Shown: one piece after another, positions 32,890 to 43,462 of the stretch
Layout of the letters: each line of letters starts with the position of its first letter
Position numbering within the stretch: the stretch's first letter is position 1
NCBI GenBank assembly: GCA_977006965.1
Contig: OZ345383.1
Span: forward strand, 1,364,001 to 1,428,000
DNA: 64,000 nt
Origin: Phymatolithon calcareum
Lineage: Eukaryota > Rhodophyta > Florideophyceae > Hapalidiales
Direction: 5' to 3'
Notes under the pieces: model-generated
What the model was told of the DNA's origin: nothing
The model's input: only the letters and a program-made list of their open reading frames with translations
Databases searched by the model: none
Position numbers and translations under genes: made by a program

Positions 32890-35196
32890 TGTGGTGGCAC
32901 AGATCGGCGGATCTTCCCCACGGAGTAGTCCGGGAACGGATGGCCGGGATGGCCGCGCAAGGCTATAACGAAAAGTCTCTCCCGATGGAGGTTAGTGGCA
33001 GAGCAAACAAAAACACACACACGGAATGGGGGTCCAATCGCAAGAGGACACCAACGTCCGTACGCAAACACAGGGGCGAGGGTCCGAGGACCGAGGCTTG
33101 ACCGACGGCCCAGAGACGAGGTCGTACGCGAGGCCTTCCCTGAGGCGAAAGGACCGCGAAGGTTGGAACTGAATACGGTCGATCTAGACCAAACATGGGT
33201 TTCCCCGTTTACTGAAGGCCGGCGGCGAAAGCCCGCCATATACTACCAAATCGGCCTTATCATAATACAACTAACCCTAACCGGAGAGGCTGGCGAGGCC
33301 GAAGGCACTGGGTGTAAGCCTTTGAGGGCCGTAATGGCCGCGGAAAAACAAGGCGTCTAGGCCGCCCATCCATACTACTACACCCTCCCCTCCTTAAGGT
33401 CGAGGCACCCGGCGAGGCTAATAAGGCCGTAGGGGTAGAACCCTTAACGCTTCTAACTGCGACGCGACGTTCGTATGACCTGAAAAGGCCTTTCCGTAGG
33501 CCATAATTGCAGCAAAAGTGGCGTTTTTCGTGCGGGTTATTCCCCCTGCCACCCCACTCCCCTTCCTGTCCCCGCCGGTACCAATATAGGCTGGCGAACT
33601 ACAACATCACTTGCGCCCTAGAGGGCATGTGTGTCCATTTTCGACCACTCCCCGGCCTTCGGGCCTTGCATGACCGCGTGTTCAACGTGTCAATCCCGCC
33701 TGTCCTCGCGGTCCTCGCAGATACACGTGTGACTCGTGCCCGCACTCTTGGTTCCTCGAGAACCACGTGTCAGCGCCGTGCGCTCGCGCCGTGGCCACGT
33801 CAATGGACGGCGCACGAGTTAGGGTTTCTGCCGCCATCGTTCGGGCATAAATACGAGCGCCCCCTCGCGAGACCCGGTCCACTGCTGCCGCTCACCGCAC
33901 TTCATCAAGGTCAAGCTGTGACCTGTAACCGTTCCAAGAAGACGTCCATCTGTTCTTCAACAAGACGCGCGCTGCGTCATGGTGTGTTGGATCACCTCGC
34001 GGCTGAACGTCGCCGTGCCATGGGACGTCCAGTCCTCGCCAGAATGGGAGCGGCGCGTTACCCGCAACTTGGAAGTCCCTGTGCTGGGCTTCACAACCGA
34101 TTGGCGCCACCCGCGCCGCTGGAGCTGGCGCCAGGCCCTGGCCGATAGGGCGAAAAGGCTCGCCAGGGGACATCCTGTCCCCTTGGAAGTTGAGGCCAAC
34201 GTCGCCCGTTTGCCGACCGCCGGCGAGGTGCGCTGGGCCGAGCTCTTCTACTATCGTTCCAAAGACGAGACGTGGTGCCTCTCGCTGGGGCAATTCGATG
34301 CCCGATGCCTCGACGGCCTTCCGCCCTTTGCTCTCGATGCGCTGCCGAGCCCGGCTATGCAAGATCGGCGTGTTTCTCGCAACATACGCCGCTGGCGTCA
34401 CCGCCTGCAAGGTCTGTTCCTGGAATGGATGACCGAAGCGGACTGTCTCACCGAACGCAGCTTCTGCGCAGGGGACTACATCCCCGTCCCCGAAGGATGG
34501 TACCGCTTCGAAGTGCCCTACGGGCTTCGAGTTGACATGCCGACCGTGCTGCGCTGCTGGGGACTGGAGATGGCGAGGTCGCCTTACCGCGAGCAAGAGA
34601 CGGCCTGGCGTCGGGGCCCTCTTGCCCATTGCCTTTGGGCGGCTTTCTTTGCCCAGTGGGTACGCAATGTTGCACATGCGATCATGACGGAGGCCCACCT
34701 TCCTGGCCTGAACGCCAGGCTCTGGTGGCTTCCCCCTGCCTTGGTGGCTGCCATGCGCCGTATCGGGTGTACTTCCCTTCTTGGCGGTGACGTGGAGTCC
34801 GGCCGTCGACTTGAGGCCCTGCTCGCTGCCATCGAGACCATTCACTGGTCAAAGGTGGACCCTGCCAGAACCATTTGGCCTTTGCGCAACGATGTTGGCG
34901 CTCCCATATATCGAAACGGGGATTTTGTCCCCTGGGATGTCCGCTCCTGGGCCGCCGCCGTGCCGATAGACATGCTCGGAGGTGGCTACGCGGCCTTACG
35001 CGGCGAGATTTACACCGGCGCTCTCGGCGCCTTCCGCGATGAACACTCCGGTCGCGTCACACGCCCTCGGTCTTGGGAGGGGCATGGCTTTGATGACCTT
35101 CGGGGCTTGGCCAGGGCCGACCACATGGCCGCAGAGGCCGCGTACACCGCTGGCAGTGTGGCGAGACTGTCGGGTCGGAGTGTTGTGCGAAACGTG
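32890..35196 (+). mobile_element. GC-rich LTR-retroelement-like fragment, unit 1
   Basis: A 2.3-kb segment of clearly higher GC than its surroundings. It starts with TGTGGTGG right after a cacgctc motif and stops at the SARNP-like block at 35197. Unit 3 has the empty site: its sequence passes straight through at about 59591. Inside are a GC-rich leader of about 950 bp, a TATA-like cataaatac at 33846-33854, a short untranslated stretch, and a long Trp/Arg-rich open frame from 33979. That layout (5' TG, promoter, then a gag-like ORF) resembles the 5' part of an LTR retroelement cut off in its first ORF. I see no primer-binding site, reverse transcriptase or 3' LTR, so the class is inference. 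Confidence 0.5.
33846..33854 (+). promoter_or_regulatory. TATA-like box in GC-rich element
   Basis: An A/T-rich cataaatac motif stands alone in very GC-rich sequence, 125 bp before the ATG at 33979. Unit 2 has the same motif at 46762-46770. It is likely the core promoter of the element. Confidence 0.45.
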
Positions 35197-35409
35197 GAGG
35201 CGCAGAGGGATCTTCGCGAGAACGGTGGCGTGGGAAAGCGTGCTAGAAATGTGAAGGCCCGTCAGGATAAACGTGATGAGCAGCCGAAGAATGACGGCAA
35301 GGTTGCTGTGTTTGCCCCGATCAAAAAGGTTGAGGTTTCGAAGGAGGAGCTTGCGAAAAGAGAGGCACGCGCTAAGACGTTTGGTCATCCCTCGAAAACA
35401 GTGTCTTAG
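33979..35409 (+). CDS. Chimeric ORF: element ORF fused to SARNP-like tail (unit 1/2 junction)
   Basis: 476 codons. Residues 1 to about 405 come from the GC-rich element. They are Trp/Arg/Leu-rich and unlike any family I recognise, with blocks such as RHPRRWSWRQALADR and RTIWPLRNDVGAPIYRNGD. They could be gag-like. Residues from about 407 (35197) to the end are the duplicated C-terminus of the SARNP-like protein, in the same frame as in the parent gene. The final motif has changed from RAKRFG to RAKTFG, so the second conserved R-F-G block is lost. The join is in frame with no stop. Whether it is expressed is unknown. The unit 2 counterpart is broken. Confidence 0.6.
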   Translation: MVCWITSRLNVAVPWDVQSSPEWERRVTRNLEVPVLGFTTDWRHPRRWSWRQALADRAKRLARGHPVPLEVEANVARLPTAGEVRWAELFYYRSKDETWCLSLGQFDARCLDGLPPFALDALPSPAMQDRRVSRNIRRWRHRLQGLFLEWMTEADCLTERSFCAGDYIPVPEGWYRFEVPYGLRVDMPTVLRCWGLEMARSPYREQETAWRRGPLAHCLWAAFFAQWVRNVAHAIMTEAHLPGLNARLWWLPPALVAAMRRIGCTSLLGGDVESGRRLEALLAAIETIHWSKVDPARTIWPLRNDVGAPIYRNGDFVPWDVRSWAAAVPIDMLGGGYAALRGEIYTGALGAFRDEHSGRVTRPRSWEGHGFDDLRGLARADHMAAEAAYTAGSVARLSGRSVVRNVEAQRDLRENGGVGKRARNVKARQDKRDEQPKNDGKVAVFAPIKKVEVSKEELAKREARAKTFGHPSKTVS

Positions 35410-36011
35410 ATTCTTCCATTGATGTGACCATGTATGTCATTAAATTGCGTTGGGATACAATGTCCCTTTTTGAACCGAAGTCCGATTTTCCAACAAGATA
35501 TACGATTCAAACAAGAGACGCAGAATTTGCGAACGAGCGCTAGTATCGTCAACGTGACACGGCGAATGTCGCCAGAAGGATAAAACAAAATTGCGCACGA
35601 GTGTATCCGCATGTTTTGCAATATGCACACTTATCGTGTACGATATAAACGGCTCATTTAGAGCTTCACACGATCCTCAATCATAGTGCGACGAGTTTGG
35701 CCAAAATGACCTTCGGAAAGTTAGCTGTCTCATGGTCTGATACCTGATGTAAGGATACTCAGAATGCACCTTTTTCTTGGCTATCAAGGAAAAGGAAGCC
35801 TCAAAGTGTCTTGCAGGACAACGCTGGAAGCGCTGTTTGTGAATAGGATCCCAGACATGGACCTGTGCGCTGGACAAATACGACCGCCACGACCCCATCA
35901 AGAGGGTTCAGATCAGATCATCTGATGCGCCTACCCTCATTGCCGAGCTTCTTCGCCCCATCATAGTTTTAGCAGACAACTTCCACATGTTGTGAAGAGG
36001 GTAGCGCAGTA
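35410..36011. other. Unit 2 left edge, no gene seen
   Basis: Counterpart of 23119-23720 in unit 1. Several small differences and indels separate the two; nothing coding is evident. Confidence 0.4.
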
Positions 36012-36173
36012 ATGCTGCGCAACGCGATTCTTCTGACGGTAATTCCGTCGATATTGGCTGCCGCTATCGCGAACGCGCTCGCCTGGGACTCGGCAAATCA
36101 AGAACTTGCCACGCTCGAAATGCCAGACCCAACCCCGCCGTCGCTGGATTTCCAAGAAATCTTGCGAATTTAA
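36012..36173 (+). CDS. Small 53-residue ORF with hydrophobic N-terminus, unit 2
   Basis: Lies in the segment (about 36003-36675) that units 2 and 3 have and unit 1 lacks. From ATG it encodes a hydrophobic helix (ILLTVIPSILAAAIANALAW) and then an acidic, Pro-containing tail ending EILRI. It is more GC-rich than its surroundings. It could be a signal-anchored micropeptide, the first exon of a larger gene, or chance. I recognise no family. Confidence 0.3.
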   Translation: MLRNAILLTVIPSILAAAIANALAWDSANQELATLEMPDPTPPSLDFQEILRI

Positions 36174-36650
36174 GCGGATTTATACAGGCCGGTTATGATA
36201 ACCGGTCCGGCTACCCGTGCACCTGTGCGTTACAGGAAGGAGCCAAGAGTTCAGTCAGGAATTTTTCCCAGCTACATTGCAGGGTTTTTTGAAATGACAA
36301 GAGCTGTGCTCCGGCCTCCCCAGGCGAGAAGACTATCGCCTTCTGGTCGTATGGTAGTACATGGATTCCGCCCTGTGTGGTGTGCCGCAACGCTCAAGGA
36401 AGCTGGGAGAGAAGGCAGAAAGATGATTAGCTACCGTGAACGTCCTAAATGGTTTCCAACCCGGGCATCCCTTTGAAGGACTGCGAATGAAGATTGGCTG
36501 CGTAGCGATATGGATGTTAAGCTGGACCATGGTCTGCACCTTGTGCAGCTTGGACATCTGTTGTGACATCAAGTACCACTCGTATCTGTTAAGGTCTACT
36601 GGAGCCGTAAGGATGCGGAGTTGTTCCATCAGCTTCGAGAAATCCCGCAG

Positions 36651-36675
36651 TAAAAGAAAGAAAGAAAGAAAAAAC
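36651..36675. repeat. (GAAA)n microsatellite
   Basis: Short run of gaaa/aaag repeats at the right edge of the segment specific to units 2 and 3. The same run is at about 49568-49592. Confidence 0.7.
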
Positions 36676-37900
36676 GCAAATTAGAACGCATTAATGCCAC
36701 CGACGAAAAAGCATTACGAATAATGGAAGTTTTGAGTGCATCAGAAGAACTTCAACAGCGTTTTGGGGCCATGTCATGATCGTCATTTCCAAAAAAACCT
36801 GTACGAAGACATGTAGAGGAGAAGACTCAGTACGGCAACGTTACTTCCGAACACTTCCGAACAAGGGAGCGCTCAGGTCCTTTCTTTCGTTGACCATCGC
36901 TACTCAACCGGCTGAAGCCGTCAAGGTTTGGCAATCAAAAATACATCCACCTCACGCAATAGTCCGCCAACCAACTGCCAAGTAGACGGACAGCAAAGAG
37001 TCCGGGAAAAATCGAGAAGATAGCAGGGAAGTGCCGCAGACAGCGGAAAATTTTCAAGTTGAGGTTAGAGTGAAACGCCGATAGCCCGTATTCGTGTGCG
37101 GCCAAGGCTTGCAGCATCTTGACGGAAGCCCCACAAACGTCTATTCCAAAACAGAAGAAAACATATGTGGATTCATATGGAGAGTAGAGCTCACCCCCGG
37201 TAGTCACATGCAAGAAATAACGAGTTGGTATTACATGCTCTATCAAGAAACGTCGACTTCGGCTTTCCAAACAAGCTGCGGTTTCGGCACATAAAAAGAC
37301 ATCCTTGGTCGCAAAGAACAGCGAATGCCTCATCGCATATAGCACTGATGAAACCCTGCTGCATGTTGGATACAATCGCAAACAGCGGTAATAGGGCGAT
37401 GGCCAAAAGTGCAGACAAAGACGAGAAGATGACAACTCTTGAAATACATATTCTTGACGTGTCGCGATTGCCACCTGCAATCAAGAAACTCGATAAGATT
37501 TCATGTGAAGCACACAGGTAACGGAGCTCTTCGAACAAAAGTCCAGAGCAGTTATCCTCCCCGTGCTCATAGTCCAGCCCATCCCCGACGAAAAGTGTAT
37601 CCGTCTTTAAGAACAACGCAGGCCGGGGAGAGAGCAGCGCCTGATTGAGGCGCGTTCAGCGGGCAATTGCTGGAGCTACTGCAATTGATACAGCAGCCAG
37701 GAAGCGCGTCGAAGACAGAGGAATGAGAAAAATCTTCGGCGGGGGGCAACCTAGCCGGGAGGAATTAAACGCATGTTCAACCACCTGATAACGCAACGAA
37801 AAAGACAGCACCTACCGCGGTAAACGCCCATCACGGGGAACACGAATGCCGGTAAAGAGCACAGCTAACCCGTGATGTCCACTTGCAAAAGCGATGTTTC
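36676..37900. other. Unit 2 left part with hydrophobic minus-strand block
   Basis: Counterpart of 23.75-24.97 kb. It contains the hydrophobic minus-strand block at 37191-37616, including SSLSALLAIALLPLFAIVSN. A small deletion relative to unit 1 changes the frame after that segment. Gene structure unresolved. Confidence 0.3.
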
Positions 37901-38407
37901 TCAATGTCGTTTACCTTCATTGTTCAACTTTGCGCAATTCGCCACATTCGTAGCCGATAAAAACATATCCGCCGCGACAAAGATAAGCGCATGCCAGATC
38001 GAATGCAGTGGATAGTACAGCCGCGTTCCTCTTGCGAGTTCTGAACAACCGCCTGCAACACCGGCCACGACACCGACAGGCGCGGCAGAAATAAAAGCGT
38101 GACGAAAAACTTCTTTCGAAGGCGGAAGTGCAAAAATGCGCACAGCGAGGAAACTGGCGAAAAGCCTGTCGAAAATCAAAAGGGGCGGTAAGCGCAACCG
38201 CGCTGCAGAATGGTCCGGATACAGTGCGTGGAACGCGAGTGAGCTTATTGAACTCAGGGTGATGAGAAAAAGTGTTAATTTATCTCTCAACAGTATGCAG
38301 CGCTTCGCGGGGAGCGGTGCTGATAAATTGCTCAGGCTCACGATTGCGTGTCCGATGGATACAAACATGGCGAAAAACGCCGCGGGAGAAGGCGATTGTG
38401 GAGTGCA
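37901..38407 (-). CDS. Polytopic membrane-protein exon/ORF, unit 2
   Basis: Copy of the ORF at 24975-25481 with a few substitutions, all keeping the hydrophobic pattern and the SLAFHALYPDH, IFDRLFA and LHSIWH blocks. The sequence just 3' of the ORF carries about 9 extra bases relative to unit 1 that add a stop, so the downstream exon path may differ between copies. Same uncertainty of family. Confidence 0.38.
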   Translation of the reverse strand, partial: CTPQSPSPAAFFAMFVSIGHAIVSLSNLSAPLPAKRCILLRDKLTLFLITLSSISSLAFHALYPDHSAARLRLPPLLIFDRLFASFLAVRIFALPPSKEVFRHAFISAAPVGVVAGVAGGCSELARGTRLYYPLHSIWHALIFVAADMFLSATNVANCAKLNNEGKRH

Positions 38408-39637
38408 CGGACCCTGGGTCAGTGTACTGTACGAATGGAAGTGGGCGGCAATTGTGCAATGAGTATGATATCTATAACACAAGGCTAAATTGTTGGCTTT
38501 ACGTCAAGGCCGAACAAAACTGTCACCACCCGAGAGACTTCTCATTCGGACGCGCACATTCTTCGTTGACATCACGTTGAATTTATGCATCTCACACACG
38601 TTGTTTGAAGTGGTTCACTTGAGCTTAAAGTAATCGTAATCGTCAAGGGAACACTATTGGGAGTCCACCGTTCACGGACCAGGTCAAGCACGATGCAGGC
38701 AAACAACTTTCAATAGAAGCAATACTGTCTTGTCTTTACTTCTACCACTTCACGTCCTGATAACTTCAAAGGTACATCGAAGCACTCAACTTCTGTGCTT
38801 AAGAGTTTACCATACAGAACAACGTTCAGGTTTCCCCTTCATCTACGTGCCATATATGTTCGTCAGCCAAACGGAATGAGGCAACTCGAATACGGAGAAA
38901 TGATCAGTCTGACAGACTTTTCTTTTCCATTCGAATGTCCGCAGCATATAAACTACCCTTACTTGTTGTACGCTTCTTCATGCAACACGTTGGCGTCGCC
39001 CTTGTTCTCCTATCCTTGTCCTGCCCAGCTCTGCTCCCTCCCGTCCCCACCTGCTTTATATCATTCAGTTGCTTTCCATGTTCTTCTCCTAGACATTGAT
39101 ATTCGTCTGCCACTAGTAGCTGCCGTTCTCATGCGCTATGATTCAGTGTTCGGGTACTGTGGGCCAAAACGGATTGTGAAAGCGATCTGCCTGACAACTT
39201 CCCTCTGAGTTCTCCAATTGATGCAGGAGAAGAGAATTCCACCATACTGTATCAATGCACAGGGAAAAATTGGTGCTGGGAATCACTGCCAAGAATTCAT
39301 TCCCGATTTCAAAATGTCGGAGACCATGCCCGCCACCCATCGATGGTGGAAATGCACGATGAAAACGCTGCAAAAAAGAATACTCCAATTTGTTCGCTGC
39401 ACGCAACATGTCGCACGTGTTCAAACTAGTCGAAACAGCTGCCCATCGCGAAGATGACGCTGGTATCGATTTCGCCAAACTTCTGTCTCGGAGTAAATTT
39501 GAAAATCGAAAAATACCTCATGAACCCTGAGTCGGCTTATTCAATTTCCATTGACGAATATTTGAAGTGATGAACGCCCTGGAACTGCTTTCGCAAAGCC
39601 TGCAAAAACAGACCAAAAACAACGTTTCCATCTTCCG

Positions 39638-40164
39638 TCACTCCGAATTTTCACTCACCTTCTTTCCGCTCGTCCTCTCTTCACCATTTGCACAGCCCGC
39701 AATACGCTTCGATGCAACAGCAAGCATTCCAGCGCGAGCGTACTGAACCGTCTCTGTCGCACCGCCGAGGCACTCTCCTTCCAGAAACACGCGCGGTAGA
39801 GTGTCTGCATTCGTGCGATCTGCAAGCATCCTGCGGGCCGCTTGACCCACAGAACTATCCCCGAGTGTCACCACGGCCGCATCGACCTTTGTTCCAGCAC
39901 CCGCACAACCTGGTGCACGTGATATGCGGGAAATTGTTGCCGCGATTGTTCTCTCAGCCAATACGCAATAGTCGCAGTCGGGTTTCGCAAAGATCTGCCT
40001 GCCACTTAAAAATCAGTTTCTTCTGAAGGGACGTCGCGGTCGAGAGGAAATATACATACCACGACTCGATGCGAAGATAGCGCGTTCTCAACCAACGATT
40101 CTGCAGCACGGACCGCGTCTTCTGCCTGCGGATCAGTGCATATGTTGTGTTTGGGGGATGCCAT
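39638..40164 (-). CDS. Glutaredoxin-like protein, unit 2 (spliced)
   Basis: Exon 1 is 40164-40060 (donor gtatgt) and exon 2 starts at 39994. The reading frame, C-D-Y-C motif, T-L-P and G-G are kept. Visible changes from unit 1 include E for K before CLGG. The intron is about 10 nt shorter than in unit 1, so only non-coding sequence changed length, which supports the exon boundaries. The 3' end is ambiguous as in unit 1: stop at 39638, or splicing at the donor at 39658. Confidence 0.72.
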
Positions 40165-42095
40165 GGGCGCCAGGCCCACGCTTGTGCAGTGCAGCGACCA
40201 CAGAGAAAAGTTGCCCTTGTGTCTCCAATCGATAGGAAATATACTACATGCATGTATGATCCAGTCGAAAAACCGAATAAAGCACTGGGTCGTCCTGCAG
40301 TGCACGGTGGTTGTGTTTTGTCTTGAGCTCTGCAATGCCACGGGATGTCCACCTCTGTTTGAAAATGTTTACGCTTCGATGTGTTCAGCGACACACATAG
40401 ACCCCGTGTGTGATGACGGCCGCGCATTTTGGCTGGTCTAGGTTGTGATACGCAAGCCGATGGCTGACCTTGTCTCACAAAGATACATTCACATTTGGAT
40501 GCTCTGATATGCTATGCTTTCTAGAAGCGAAGGCGCCAGCAACATGAGAGGTCTTCGGGAACAGGAAAACTGCGGAGGGCGGAAGTCTATCAACGTTTTT
40601 TCACGACGGTCGAGCGACTGACGCAGCGAAACAATTTCTCTGACATGTTTATGTTTTCCTACCGCGCGCTGCTGGTCTTCTCCCGGATGCTAAAGCCGCA
40701 CAAAAATTCCGGTGCACCTATGTAGCAATTTCGGACCGTGGGATGTGCTTATTGAGACGGCGGTCGGACTGTCGGGAAGCATGTAGGGACGAGGACGTTC
40801 CTGCGCGCAAATCATGGGTTTCTGCAATTGGAAAGACGGCAAATTGGCAGGAGTGGACATAACACAGTGCGTGCTGCTGGATGACTGTAGGTGGAACCAC
40901 GTGGGTGCAAGATGTGGAGATAGCAAAGTTACAGCGACAGTCCTGAGACAGAGGGCTCAGATTACCAGGCCGCTCAACATCTCGAGACATGCCTATCGAC
41001 AGACCTAGTAGCAAGACGTACAAATAGTCTCAGAAGAAGCCTGGCGAGAACCTAAAAGGCTCTTCGCGCTACCTTTCCCGCTTCAAAAAACTGGAACAAG
41101 GGATCATTCAAACAACACAAGCAATACAGGGTTTCCAGGGGAGGTGAAATTCTCGGACGTCACCCAAACGAGAGTGAAGCTGGCCGAGATATTGGTACTT
41201 GGGTTGTACCGGGACACGGAGACTGAGCTGAGGTTCAGTCAGGGCGTGCTATGGAATGAAAACCCATATTGTTCTTTACTCCACATCAGTCTGTACATCT
41301 TTTCGACCAGTAATTGTGTGCTCCAACAATTTTGACGCTCAGGGACCTTTTGTCAGCAAAGTCAGTCATGCTACTACGCTTCTCCATGAACTGTGATGTT
41401 GGGGAAGCGTATTAACATGACTGGTATCGCTTTCAATGGTCCCCGATTTTTAAAATTGTTTGATTGACAGATAAACTCCAAGCTTTTGCAACTCTTGGCT
41501 GTTTTTTTTGAGCAAAGTTTATTTAAAAGCCCCACAGACTTTCGAAGATATGGGCAAGGCTTCCTCAGTTGCTACCTACCTTTGTGTAGCTTACGAAAAC
41601 GCACCGCCAGAGGGGCGGGCGGAAAAACTTAGGATCTCAGATATCCCATCTAAATTGCAGAACTCCTGCATTGTTCGCCGTAGATGACCCCGGGTAGCGA
41701 GGCGTCATTGTGTATTCATTGCGCCACATAACTCTTGGCTGTTGCTTCGCCGATGCCGAGAGCCGGATGACGAATAGCTTCTATAGCATTACCGTCACCT
41801 GTGCGGGAGAATTCATGGGTGGTTTTGCAGCCCACGATCCCCGTGGGGATCATTGTCTGAAGATGTTCATGAACAATTCCATTGAGCACGTTCATTGTTT
41901 CTCCCAGGACAGATAGATTTTGCGCCTCAATTCTACTTCTTAACCTATATCTTCCATCCGTCGCTATGCTCTCTCAAAATTCGTACTTTTTGTGCTTCTT
42001 TGCCACAGAAGATTGCATGTAACGCTATGGATTCGAAAGTCACAGAAAGACTTCCGCTATGATTCTACTACAACTAGATAAGTTAATTTTCATCC
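40165..42095. other. Unit 2 spacer between glutaredoxin and BAH copies
   Basis: Counterpart of 27230-29178. It contains the hairpin 41364-41422 and the 14-bp direct repeats at 41490-41503 and 41730-41743. No supported gene. Confidence 0.4.
41364..41422. repeat. 23-bp-arm hairpin, unit 2
   Basis: Arms 41364-41386 and 41400-41422 around a 13-nt loop. It has the C-G pair at arm position 16 where unit 1 has T-A, plus one wobble-type change in the right arm. Confidence 0.8.
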
Positions 42096-43462
42096 TTACT
42101 GATGCGTCGTCACTCGACGTCGCCGAGAACGAGGGGACTTGGAGCGAGAAGCAACATCACCTGAGGCAGTGGCGACCGCCAACTTTCCAAACATTTGATA
42201 TGCAGCAAGCGTTGCTACAGCTTTCATGTCCCCTTCGCCCATATCGAAATCCAACTCTCTCTCGATCATGGCGCTTGTCATCAGATTCAGCATCGTCTTA
42301 AATGTGTCTTCCGTAAAAGGTGGCTCGTCTGGAGGTATTGATTTGAACGACTCTTCGACGTTATCCCAAGTCATCTGCATTGCATCGGGCTCTATCATAA
42401 GATCGTCATTATTCCCAGTATCTATCTCCATTGGGCTTCTCGTGACTTCTTGCACACGCGACTTTGTCATCTGCAAAGGATGCTTAGGGAATTTGCTTGA
42501 TTTTTCACTTGTTTTAAGGGCACCACGAGAGGTTGGACGCATCGCTCGACTTGGCGCCACCTCTAACGCATCCGAATCATTTTCGGAAATTTCTTGTAAG
42601 ACACGACGACGGTTCTTTCCATCACGCGATCGGAGCGAGATTTCATCATATTCCTCGTCGCCACTTCTTGATCTGGTCACTTTGTCAATCCTTCTGTTCT
42701 TTCCAGGTGAGAGCTCCAACACCGGTACCTTGTCCATAGCAGCACCAGTGGCATGATCTCGCGAGACACCTTGTGACTTCAGAGTCACATGACCGTCAGC
42801 AATACCCGCAGCATACTCACTCACAGACTTTGAGCCAGTCTGTGTGTTCATTTCGCTCCCGGTTTCCTCGCTCACCGGCGCGATAACATCATGTAAAGGG
42901 TCAGTTGAAGGAAAACTGAGCAGGAATTTTAGTTCCCCATTCTTAAGTCGCACACGTTTGTCAAAGTTGCTGTAATAGAAGAATCGCACAAGACATATCA
43001 CATCGTCTTCCCAGTAACTCTTAGGGGGACTTTTCAAGATGCTGTTCATCTCCTGTAAAGATGCACAAAGAAATGCTCGACCGTGAATAGCTGTGAGACT
43101 ATTTGAGCACCCCTCAACATGATCGGAAAAATAAACCTCTCTACAACCAGCCTTCATACCCCGCGGTTTTGGCACGCCCTTCGGAGGGTCATACAGCCAA
43201 CGCAGTGTGCATCGCATGCTTTCAACTGAGTTGTCACACAGATCGAACAACTCGACGAGATGAGCGATCCAAATTTCGTCATTTTTTCACCGGCAACGTA
43301 AACTGCATCGCCGCACTGGAAAGTACGCTTCAGTCCGTCCGAGATTCGCACTACTTCGGCGGCCTCGTAGTACACATTGTCGCTGCCTTCGGCTTTCTGC
43401 CCTTTGCCGATCCAGGCGCAATTCGTGAAGGTGGGATCGTTGAAATCGTTCTTTTTAGCCAT
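42096..43462 (-). pseudogene. BAH-domain gene, unit 2, frameshifted
   Basis: Nearly identical to the intact copy at 29179-30546, but one base is missing in the T-run at 43282-43287 (plus strand), inside the BAH domain after RTFQ-GDAVYVAGEK. Translation from the ATG at 43462 leaves frame there. The downstream frame stays open from 43250 to 42096, so the damage is recent, or it is a homopolymer sequencing error. If real, the BAH domain is lost and only a truncated product or an internal start would remain. Confidence 0.75.

Larger units (their letters stand above)
22906..35196. repeat. Tandem unit 1 of 3 (12.3 kb)
   Basis: First copy of a three-copy direct array. It begins inside the SARNP-like gene at the gcgcagaggg block and ends where the same block recurs at 35197. 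Besides the annotated genes it holds long non-coding or unidentified stretches that recur in units 2 and 3. It differs from units 2 and 3 by roughly several percent with indels over its left half (23-28 kb), but is about 99% identical to unit 2 over its right half (28.5-35.2 kb). It lacks a block of about 670 bp that units 2 and 3 have at 36.0-36.7 and 48.9-49.6 kb. Confidence 0.95.

Noticed and set aside
33260-33285. Telomere-like taaccctaacc motif
   Set aside because: Only two partial repeats inside the element-like segment, so not evidence of an internal telomere.
33507-34148. 213-codon plus-strand ORF in the GC-rich element
   Set aside because: It spans the presumed leader and TATA-like box and overlaps the longer, better supported ORF from 33979 in another frame.
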